From contig CM068825.1 in the NCBI GenBank assembly GCA_028554795.2, forward strand, positions 93,978,451-94,042,450: a stretch of 64,000 nucleotides of DNA, given 5' to 3'. The DNA is from Sinohyriopsis cumingii (taxonomy: Eukaryota; Mollusca; Bivalvia; Unionida; Unionidae). The position numbers and the translations under genes are program-made. Below, piece after piece: positions 22,446 to 31,494 of the stretch. How positions within the stretch are numbered: position 1 is the first letter of the stretch; the number at the start of each line of letters is the position of its first letter. The notes beneath the pieces were generated by a model, which ran no database searches, was not told the origin of the DNA, and saw nothing but the letters and a program-made list of their open reading frames with translations.

Positions 22446-23388
22446 TTGGAAGGTAAAGCAGCGATTAGTAAACTTGCTGATGCAGCAAATGTTACACGTT
22501 CTGTTGCTGCAAAATGGTTAGCACGACAGGCAATATGGCAGATTTATCTACCACCAACTAAAACAATTCAGCATGCACATTTTGATGTCAGCACTCCTAA
22601 TGAAGTTCATCAAGCAGAAATTTCATTTTCACTATATGATATTATTAAAATTGGAAGACGTCAATTGACATACAAATACGCGTTGACTGTCGTTGATGTT
22701 GCAAGTATATATAAGGAAGCAGAGCCATTATCAACTAAAACAGCAGCAGAAGTTTCTTCTGCTTTTGAACGAATTTATCAACGAGGACCCTTACGATGGC
22801 CACAACTATTACATGTTTATCCTGGCAAGGAATTTCTAGGTACAGTATCATCTCTGATGAAAAAACATAATGTCACAATCAGACAAGGACATACTGCAAT
22901 TCATCGTGATCAGGCAATTGTTGAACGATTTAATCGAACACTTGCTGACAGTTATTTGGATATCAATATGCAAAGGAAATAATTCAAAAGGATATGAGAT
23001 CTCGCGAATGGGTAGCAAGATTACCAAGTGTGATAAATGCGTTAAATAATGAAATTATTCGAACAACTGCCATGCAACATATTAATACAATTACAAAAAC
23101 ACCACATACCAATACAACGACATGAATTTTCAAAACAACCAGTATTAGGTAATGTGACTGCCATGTATTTATATGAACCCGGTGAACTTGAAGGCGGTAA
23201 AAAAAAAAAAAAGACCGACAGATCCTATTTGGAGTATTACGACACATAAAATTTCCTGCGTGATAAGATCCACGGGTAAACCTGCAATCTTCAGATTAGA
23301 TTCAACTACTCCTCAACGTGGATTTGTACGCGAGCAATTACAAGTAATTCCTGAAGATACACAATTACCACCGGATTCACGTTTATAA
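22446..23388 (+). pseudogene. Polinton retroviral-type integrase
   Basis: The zinc-binding N-terminal part is reduced to KLADAANVTRSVAAKWLARQ; upstream, YSPKGYW near 22430 is one frame off. The catalytic core follows (YKYALTVVDVAS, LRWPQLLHVYPGKEF, HRDQAIVERFNRTL). A frameshift near 22950 moves the next part to another frame (REWVARLPSVINALNNE), and the C-terminal segment at 23173-23388 (PTDPIWSI, RGFVREQLQVIPEDTQLPPD) is typical of Polinton integrases. Of the three core acidic residues, the first appears as Glu (HQAEIS), the second is Tyr (VYPGKEF) and only the third Glu (VERFN) is kept. So it is broken and catalytically dead. The stop overlaps tail-to-tail with the helicase/HNH gene. Confidence 0.9.
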
Positions 23389-24330
23389 ATTAGCTTCTCG
23401 ACATCGATTACATTTAAGACATGTCAGCATTACACTTTAGCGTGTATGACCAAGACTACTATTACTTCTGTATACAGTGAATTGTCTTGGATTATTTATT
23501 GAATACTGCCACAAGATTACTGTGTTACAGCTCGCACAGTGATTATTACGTCCTTGTTTTAATATCATGATCAATTCAGCATCGAGATCAAAGTCGAGAT
23601 TTTTTTTTTGTCACACTGTTTATAACTAATTTGTGTCTTACTATATCATTATCATTGCCAGCAGTTTGATTTTTATTTTCTGTGAAGTCTATGACATTTC
23701 TCCGCAGCTGAGATATTTTTCTGACTCTAGACTCGTATCGAATGGTCATAGTTTATCTCGCAGTGTCTAGACACTACGAGATAAACTATGTTTGACCATT
23801 CGATACGATCATCGACGCTCCAAACATTTGTATCAGAGATAGTTAATACTTGTGATGAATGAATTGTCATTGCGTATCCTAGCGTCCATGGAGTTTTTTT
23901 CCATAGTTAACGCGCTCTGAACATTGACAGTAACTAAGACAATATCATTCAATACATGATTTTGTTTCTCTGACGATCCTGGTATATGAACGTCGATATT
24001 TTGTCGTCGTGTATCTGCTGGTAACAGCTCGCAAATTATATAAATTATTTTTATCTTTTAGATTTGATACATCACAAGACCGTCTTCGGTTAATCCGTTC
24101 AAACATTCAAAAATAAATTTATGACAAAGATATATTTTATTTTTCCCGGTACTGAATATAAGATACCCAGTATTAATGACAGCACCGACTGTTTTTTTTT
24201 AGTCTAATGTGCCTGATGATACCATTACGAGATGCCTCGGAATTCATTATGATAGGATGTCTCACAATTTTTTTTTTTGCACCATTTGTATAATAATATC
24301 ATTTGTTTAAATAATGATTTGTCTAAATTA
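23383..24330 (-). pseudogene. SF1-like helicase with HNH-like C-terminal domain
   Basis: Read on the minus strand. A weakly coding upstream part (FIFECLNGLTEDGLVMYQI, then NIDVHIPGSSEKQNHVLNDI) is followed by GYAMTIHSSQ, then VDDRIEWSN and YLVVSR, which correspond to helicase motifs V and VI (family form HSSQGLT; here Gly is Val). After the small inverted duplication at 23734-23807 the frame resumes (VRKISQLRRNVIDF). Past an A-run frameshift near 23605 it gives CASCNTVI, QFTVYRS, GHTR and CLKCNRC, a zinc-knuckled HNH-like fold. Stops: TAA near 23430 and others. The N-terminal helicase motifs were not found. The last codons overlap the integrase stop. Confidence 0.6.
23734..23807. repeat. 74-bp near-perfect hairpin inside the helicase gene
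   Basis: CGTATCGAATGGTC...ATAGTTTATCTCG is followed by its reverse complement with a small bulge, around the palindrome AGTGTCTAGACACT. One arm encodes helicase sequence (EWSNIVYL). The other is a back-copied inversion of the same bases, bounded on both sides by TCTAGA on the minus strand. I read it as a ~40-bp templated inverted duplication, which also shifts the frame. Confidence 0.85.
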
Positions 24331-24367
24331 TTATTTTTGAAATCTAGTTGATCCGACGAATAAAAGT

Positions 24368-26135
24368 TTGATTAATAATATTCATGATGCCAAGAAAGAA
24401 TTTAACAAAGATGGAGCATCTCATGTGTGGTTGACGTTTAAAATCATACGCAACACCGATGGTGTTAACGATGCTACAATGAACTACAAACGAGCAGCGA
24501 CGATTAGTAATTATCTCGACAATCGACGATATTTTTTCAGCGTAAAGTTTATTGTATCGACAGAAACAAACAATGATACTTTTGGATTATCAGTGACAAA
24601 CGTGAGCCTGTCCTTCGTAATGAAAAAATTGCCGTATTAAGTAAAAATTCCAAACCAGGAATGCTGACTGATATTGACAAATCGTATTATGAAAGAGCGT
24701 ATCCTGTAACCGCGGTTATTTACGGAATTTATAAATGATAAATCCAGCGTTTATAATGTAAAACCGATGAATTTTCAAAAAATATATTGTGTAGCTGAAC
24801 GAGTAACGGAACATTTTACAAACATGATATGCGGAAACGGTTTAAGGGATAAAATACGTAAAATAATAAACGAATGGGGAGAAATAATGAAAGATACCAG
24901 AACATCTATCAGAGAAAAAAATAATAATATTCCCGATAACAATAAGAAAAATAACTGGAGAGATTTTGCACGAATCAAAGTATAAATTGATTGAAATTAT
25001 TGATCATAATGCGCATGCGTGGGCTAATGCAGTAACAATATTTCCACGAAATCGAATTGTTAAATTTTACCAAGGAGATATATTTTATTTTATTAACGAA
25101 ATAAGCAAGAATGGTCCTGTATCAGTGTGGTTATTTCAAAGTTCAGATGATGGAAGCTATGATCAGTTTGTACTGCCTAATGGAGATATTTATCGTGCAG
25201 AATCTCTCCACGAAGAAATGAAAAATCTTGCGTTGAAATATACCCATGACCCTGACGATGTCAGGGCTGAACAATTGCTGAGTAATTGTTTTAACGTTCC
25301 GTCAGTTGCTGATCATTTTGCTAGAGAGAACAATTCGTGGAAACAAACACGACTGGATTTTCTTGAAGAAATACAACGCTGTTGTGTCGAATACGGACAC
25401 GGTGGATTATGGAATACTAAATACGATAACAGAGATGTTATTTCAGTTGATATGATTGCATGTTATCCGGGAAGTTTTCTTGGTATGAGAGAGTGTTCTA
25501 AGTATTTTGAGCGATTTTGACATCACACACACGAAATGACCAGAGTATCGATAAATGGGACCATTACCGGATTTTAACTTGACTGGATTCGCTTGTATCG
25601 AGTCATTTAAGTTTGCTGAAAATCTTCTTCCGGTTAGTTACGTCTGGTTTGGCAAACATTTTTCAGAAAAATTGTGGGCACCAATAATATTATTACGATA
25701 TATGCTCGACGTAAAACTACTATTATTGCTAACACTAAGTGAAGCAATTATATCATATCGTCCTCAGAAGAGGTTTGGTTACCAAACAATAGAAATATTC
25801 CGACGATGAAAATCCTGCTATAACTGATTTTGAAAATTAAAAAACAAAACAAAAGATCTTGGCAGAAAAATAACTGGTAAATGTACCCAGGGAGGATTAT
25901 ATGAACATAAACGACATTGCACATGATTTATTATAGATGATGCTGATTAGATTTTCTAATTGCTGATACAACGAATATAAATACGTTTATAAGTCGAGAA
26001 ACAGTTTTCTTGTCAAATGAAACTAAATTAGGTACAATTGTGAGTTATATTGATGGTGAGTCTAAATCTATTATCGATGATAAATAGGGTTTCCAAGTTC
26101 GCTGTCAGAGTCGCTACGGATTCATATCGCAGCCA
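24368..26135 (+). pseudogene. Polinton family-B DNA polymerase (protein-primed type)
   Basis: Pieces in several frames follow the family order. Two N-terminal segments (24368-24720, 24767-24985 with SIREKNNNIP) come first. A long frame 24966-25520 has KFYQGDIFYFI and ends in motif A (VISVDMIACYPGSF). Then come 25555-25809 (GPLPDFNLTGFA, WFGKHFSEKLWAP, SEAIIS), a shifted piece with ITGKCTQGG, and last RVATDS, the motif C region, near 26110. Between 25850 and 26100 several stops and a probable deletion remove most of motif B. Such polymerases replicate Polinton and adintovirus genomes. The gene stops abruptly at the hairpin at 26137. Confidence 0.85.
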
Positions 26136-26136
26136 A

Positions 26137-26220
26137 AGATTCTGATTTTTTTTGTCATGATAATTCAGAAAGCTATGTTATATAGCTTGCTGAATTATGA
26201 TGACAACAAAATCAGAATCT
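26137..26220. repeat. 84-bp hairpin directly after the PolB remnant
   Basis: AGATTCTGAT at 26137 pairs with ATCAGAATCT at 26211-26220. Inner arms TGTCATGATAATTCAG and CTGAATTATGATGACA pair around AGCTATGTTATATAGCT. Arm identity is ~90%. There is no coding sequence within it. It begins where recognisable PolB similarity ends. Confidence 0.85.
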
Positions 26221-26648
26221 GAAATATTTTTATTATAACGATTTTTATTTTTTTCCCGAATTTTCTTAAAATTTCTTATTTTTCTCTAATTTTAGTTGAA
26301 ATTTCTTATTTTTCACTAATTTTAGTCGTTTTTGGCAAGGAAAATCAATCAAATTTAATTTTTTTTCGAGGGTGAAAAACCCAGCCATTCTCTAAACGGT
26401 TTTGACCAGTTTTCGATAAATTCTTGTATAACACCTAAAAATTATGCTTTTCAAGTGGGTTTTTGGGTTAGTTTTTTGCCTGATTTTCGAGTAACAAAAA
26501 AGGAAAATTTATGCAAAAAAGGTCAAAACCAATTAGAGAATCGCTGGGGTTTTACCATCAAGAATTACGAAATATGATACAAAAAAGTCTTGTCATCAGA
26601 ATAAAATAAATCTTATTTCACGTTGAGGTTGAAAATCGTCTAAAATCG
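26221..26648. other. AT-rich non-coding stretch in the Polinton
   Basis: Contains a direct repeat of an AATTTTAGT-GAAATTTCTTATTTTTC phrase (about 26275-26325), and an inverted pair TTCTCTAAACGGTTTTGACC / GGTCAAAACCAATTAGAGAA (about 26382-26401 and 26521-26540). No open frame with recognisable features. Confidence 0.5.
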
Positions 26649-27155
26649 TTATGATTTTACGTAGAGATTTATATTCAAATTTTCATATCTTAAATCAATT
26701 AAGTATCCGCTCTGGTCAGTAATTTTGAAATGTATTCTTGACAAGTATCGTAGATAAACCGGATTGATCGGTTTTGCACGATCAAATATCCAGAAGGTAC
26801 TTGAGGTGTAGATGTGTATAAAAGATATCCTTGCTGAGCCTGACTAGATTTTTCAAGATTTTTTGATAACTGCCATCAATTGCATCACATAAAAGATTAA
26901 CTGCGATTGTTGATGTTATATTTACAATTCCCGGCGAAATGTGTCTGCCATCACCGTTTGGATCATTGTTGTGTTTGAGAACAGCCGGTGGTGGGTCTAT
27001 TTTTCTCCATGACTCGAGTATTTTGGGGAACTATTCATCTGTAAGATCGTTGACTGATTTCTTAAACACATCAGTATCAAATGCTGGCAATGTAAAATTT
27101 GGTAACTGTTCCTCGGTTATTATGAAGTACTCATGGATAACTTTGTAAATATTCC
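26649..27155 (-). pseudogene. unidentified Polinton gene, truncated; capsid-like C-terminus possible
   Basis: On the minus strand three successive frames look coding. The first has YFIITEEQLPNFTLPAFDTD, one TAG, then NDPNGDGRHISPGIVN and ITSTIAVNLLCDAIDG. The second reads QQGYLLYTSTPQVPSGYLIV. The third reads VYLRYLSRIHFKITDQSGYL and ends at TAA 26651-26649. The closing ITDQ-x-G-x-x-I/L-D-L phrase resembles C-termini of minor virion proteins I associate with this element group, but I cannot name it. The 5' end is cut by the non-LTR insertion at ~27188; I did not find the missing part right of the insertions. Confidence 0.5.
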
Positions 27156-27187
27156 AGATATGTTATGTATTTTGCGTACTGCGTAAG

Positions 27188-27369
27188 GTATAGCCTTGTA
27201 GTTTGGGCAGGCGTTTGTGTTCTTGTGTTATGAGGGTTTCCTGTAGGCAGATTACGTCTGGTTTAACGGCCGTATTATTCAGTTTGTTCTGCAGTTCTGA
27301 TAGGTTTTTAAAGATTCCTCTGCAGTTCCATTGCCAGATGGCGATTTTATTATTTTTTGTGCTATCCAT
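27188..27369 (-). pseudogene. non-LTR ORF2, N-terminus of endonuclease only
   Basis: Reads IAIWQWNCRGIFKNLSELQN and KPDVICLQETLI, the start of an APE-type endonuclease (the Asn and metal-binding Glu are visible), and stops matching after LPKLQGYT, where it joins Polinton DNA. It overlaps the end of ORF1 by a few bases. Everything downstream (rest of EN, RT, RNase H) is absent. Confidence 0.8.
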
Positions 27370-29337
27370 TTTTGATGTTGTCTTTATCTGTTAGTCTTGT
27401 GGTCCAATCAGCTAGTATGGTGAAAATGGTTTTGAGGGTTCTCATTATGGTATTGAGATCTTGTATTAGGGTTCCTGTTGTTAGGTTCATTACTTCCTGT
27501 ATTAATTCTGTGTTGGGGTGTGTATTAGGTTTGGGGATGTTTGGGGTGACAGTTTTGTTTGTATCTGGAGTGTTATCAGGGTGGTCTTGGTTTGTTACAA
27601 TGTGCGTTGTAGTTTTTGGTTCTTTTGTTTCTTGAATCGAGGGTATGTTTTGTGGTGCAATGTTTTCCCTTCTGATTCTGTGTGGAGAGTTTTGGTGCTC
27701 ATTGATTGTTTCAGAGGTAGATTTTGGTGTGTTAGGGTTGTTTTTACAGATAATGTTTTTGGCAGAATGGTAGCTGAGGTATTTTTCGTTCATTAAGTCC
27801 ACTATTTGTTTCTCTTTTATTGCAAATCTGCATTCTGCCGTCTAGGATAATGGTTTTCTTTACAGTTTTGTATAGTTGTGTGGCATTCTCCTTTGTGTGG
27901 ACCCCCGCAGTACTTACATCTTGGTTTGAATCTATATCTGAGGGCATAGTGTCCTCAGAGCAGGCATTTGGTGCAAAATCTTGACCTATTTATGTAGTTT
28001 TCCAGCTTATGGTACACTCCTGACTGTCCTAGTTTTATTATTGAGGGTAATGGCTAGGTAGCCTCTCTAACTGCTTTGTTTGTTTCTTGTCCCTTGTGAT
28101 TTTTAAGACGATTGACTTTGGTGGTCTGTGTTCCATTTGCTGTGAGTTTATGCAGTAGGAGTTCATTGCTTATGTCCTTGTTGTATCCGTTTAGTGCTAT
28201 TACTTTTTTTTTTTTAAAGATAATGGTTTTAGTGGGTTCAGCCAGATTAGTTGTGGTTTCACTGTGTTTGGAGTTCGAAGTGACTCGTGTTTTTCTTTGA
28301 GTGCTATGGTGTCTCTCTACTTTGATATTTACTGGGCCTATAGTTGCAATTTGGATGAATGTTTCCACCTGTTAAATTGTGCTGCATTGAACAATCAGGT
28401 AGTTTCGCCTTGGTCTTATCAGTTTGAATTGTCCAGTGCGAATTTTGTCCAGTGCTGTCATAATACTATTGGTACTTATACTAGTAATTCTGTTGCACCT
28501 GCTGCTTATGTATATGGTGTGTTCGATGGAATGATAATTGTGAATTTTGTTTTAGGGGTTCTGTTGTTGTTTTATTTCCTGTTTTGAGCTAACCTTACTT
28601 GTGGGGTGTTCTTGGTTGTTTTAGGGTTTTAGCGGGCCCTTGCCTTTACTTAGGTATGTGTTTTGGGGTTTTGGGTTTATGGGGGTCTTTGGGTTGCCTT
28701 ATTAGTGATGCTGCTGTGCAGTTTTGGTAGTGTCTAATTCATTGGATTTGTTCCCATAGGTTGGTGGTTCCCTTGGTGTTATTATCCCAGATGGACCAGG
28801 AGTTTGGCTTGAGTGTGTAGTTTCTTTCTTAATGTTTTGATTTATTGATTTATTGTTTTTTGCTTGATTTCCTGTTGTTGGTTTGTTGGCATGTTTCTAG
28901 GATTGGTTATTTCATTTTTGGTGAATACTGTTACTGTCAAATTCATTTGTTAGGATTGGAATAGTGGTGTCTAAATCTTTATTTGTGTGTGGTTTTTCCG
29001 CTTCCTTGATGAGGATTGGCGATAGTATTGGCATTGTATTTATATTGTTCCCTGAAGTGTAGTTTTGTATTTCTCGTAGTTTCTGTTAGTGGGGTGGGGG
29101 TGGGGGTTTAGTTATGTCTGCTGGTTTGTGGTTTGTTTGGTCTGTGTTTGTGACCAGAATTTGGGGTCATAGTGTGATGTTGGTTGAATTGGAGTTTGCT
29201 GTGGTTGGTACGACTTGCGTTAATCTTGCTTGTTTTACATGCTTTATTGGTGCTGTTTGGAGTTGTGATACATCCACTATTTTTACTGATTTGTTGATAG
29301 GGTTGTTTGGTGGCTTGTGTGTTTGCGTGTTTGGATT
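27362..29337 (-). pseudogene. non-LTR ORF1 (Gag-like), broken
   Basis: Gln/Thr/Asn/Pro-rich sequence right of the LTR junction (29332-29108), then a block at 28368-28054 (RLKNHKGQETNKAVREAT) that parallels YKLKNHLGQETNTAI in the plus-strand copy. Zinc-knuckle sequence follows near 27990-27880 (FCTKC, GHYALRY, CKYCGGPHKGEC), then a polar tail to 27362. Several stops and frameshifts, including an A-run near 28210. Role by family: RNA-binding coat of the retrotransposition particle. Confidence 0.65.
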
Positions 29338-31173
29338 TGTGATGTTTTACCCCAACCCCTTGTATTATACATGTATTTATAAGTCTGTAAGTGGAGCCAG
29401 GTAAGCTTTGTTTTTCCAAGTGCCTAAGTTGGCTAATCCTCTTACGTAACCCAGTCTTTGTTTGAGCTCTTGAGTGGAAATCTGGCGGGAATCTTTGTAC
29501 ATGGGAACACGTGACGTAGACAACTTCAAAGAGCCGGAAGCCGACAATGGTAGGCTGGACCGTACATGGGGACACACAGACTGACATTTTTATGATTGAC
29601 AGTTCGATCAAATGACCAGAGTCCGTCGCCATCCAATCGGGATGCGTTGTAGGTGGGACTTGATTCGAGAAACTGACATAAGATTTGTACCAGCCTGAAA
29701 TTCGTCAGTTGGTGTTTAAGAGTCGCAGTGACACACACTCCGTTAGCCATTCGTAAAAATTGGCGGAATTTAGGAAATTCATGAAATAGCTTCGATCAGG
29801 TAAGTTTGATGTTACGTTGATTCTGCTTGATACGACTGCTGTTAATTGAAGAGAATTTGTCGTATGTATACATTTTACTTGTATTGAAGTATGAATAGTT
29901 AATTATGACCTTAATAGTTTGCATTTTTTTTTCATGACTTTAGCTAGTACTTTTGTTTACGATTGATTACGATGTTGATTCGTTGCCTCATTATTCATAA
30001 TGTTACCATGTACACCTTATTTGTGAGGCGAAAATGTTCTCTTCTTTCGCTAGTAATATGTGTGCATATTATTTCGTGGATTATTACGTTTACGCCCTTT
30101 TGAAAGGACGATTTGTATTTGTGAAGAATTGTATTGCTCGCTAGCCGCTATAAGAATTAATATTGTAATTCTTTGCGTAGTTATATTTTGGTAGACAAGA
30201 AATTTGTTTACGTAATGATAGATTTTGCCATTGAGTAACGGATTGCCGTTTATCACCATTTGAATGTGAATATTGTGGATTTGGTACGCTTGTGTAGGAA
30301 ATATATATAAATATATATAAATATATAGATAGTCATATTACTAATCGTAGTAATATTTTAGTACAATCGTATTTAAAATATTTTGTATGTATATACTGAT
30401 AGGGCTCAGTATGTAGATATTTGAATCCTTTGTGTGATTGTGTTATGGCGCCATTTTTGTAAGCGGCGGAAGTGTATGGGAATTTCGATGTGTGCGCATG
30501 CGCGACCCAAATGTCCCGCCTTAAACTGATGGTTCAGTTCAGTGACGTAGTGTGAGGGAAGATTTTTATAACCCTATGCTAATGCATTATACCTTTCAAC
30601 AGGAAGCTTTCGGGGGACGAAAGAATTTCAGAGAATTTCGGGGGACGAGAGAAGTTCAGAGAATTTCGGGTGACGGTGAGAGATACCGAGTGAATTTCGG
30701 GTGACCTCAAGGAATATCGTCAAGGGTTCCGGATACTAGAAGAGGAACCGGAAGTCAAGATAACGGCAAGGAACAAGGATTATAGAAGAGGAAGCGGAAG
30801 TGGAGATCACGAAAGGAGAGAAAGACAAGGGAACGAAGAGATTTAGATGAGTAGCACTCAAGAAGGGAAAAATCTCCTCACACTGTGAACTCAAATGATG
30901 ATCAAAGGGATCATTGGGTGAAAGAGAGACATTGCTTACTTTAAATTCTTTTAAATTTCATTTATTAAATTGTTATTGTTTAAATTTCATCTTTGTATTT
31001 CTTTTAATTTAACTGTCGGCATTGCTGACTGGGGGCTCGTAGCCATAAATATATTTAGTCAATAAATAATATAGTGTCCAGAATTAACCTTCTGAATAAG
31101 GACCAGGGGAACTTCTCATAATTCGTTAAAGTCTATAAGAAGAACCCCACCCCTAGACCACTACACCCCCACA
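29338..31173 (+). repeat. 5' LTR (1836 bp)
   Basis: Begins TGTGATGTTTTACCCC and ends ACTACACCCCCACA. It contains an AT-rich middle with ATATATAAAT repeats near 30300, and a purine-rich block at about 30605-30720 with four GAATTTCGGG(G/T)GACG-like units. Those units could be regulatory; I see no proof. Short open frames inside both LTRs are not genes. Confidence 0.95.
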
Positions 31174-31174
31174 G

Positions 31175-31193
31175 TGGGCGCTTCGTCCGGGAT
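31175..31193 (+). promoter_or_regulatory. primer-binding site, tRNA-Pro-like
   Basis: TGGGCGCTTCGTCCGGGAT begins one base after the 5' LTR. It resembles the tRNA-Pro primer site known from some retroviruses (TGGGGGCTCGTCCGGGAT), with a few differences and one extra base. Position is as expected for minus-strand priming. Confidence 0.7.
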
Positions 31194-31494
31194 ATGAATT
31201 AGACATATATATTATTTTGGGACTTAAAGTTATTGGTAGAAGTATTAGTGAACAGTGTGAGATATTTTCCATTCTTTGTATTTGAAATTTTGTGATTTTC
31301 TCATCTTGTATTTTTATTGTCATATGTGCAGGCTTTGTAGATCTTCCATTCATAGCAGTACGTGTGAAGCAGATATCGAACAAATATCTTACCTGAACGA
31401 AACTAGTTGTCGACAGGTAAGTATTTAAACTGGTATTACAAATATCTGTATATTGTTTGAATTTTGAGACAAGGTATCACTTTACATTAGTATA

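Noticed and set aside
27357..28587. Plus-strand frames over the minus-strand non-LTR ORF1
   Set aside because: Val/Phe/Cys-rich antisense shadows of the Gag-like gene.
29377..30259. Short frames inside the 5' LTR, repeated in the 3' LTR
   Set aside because: Identical in both LTRs, no domains, opposite to the element; incidental.
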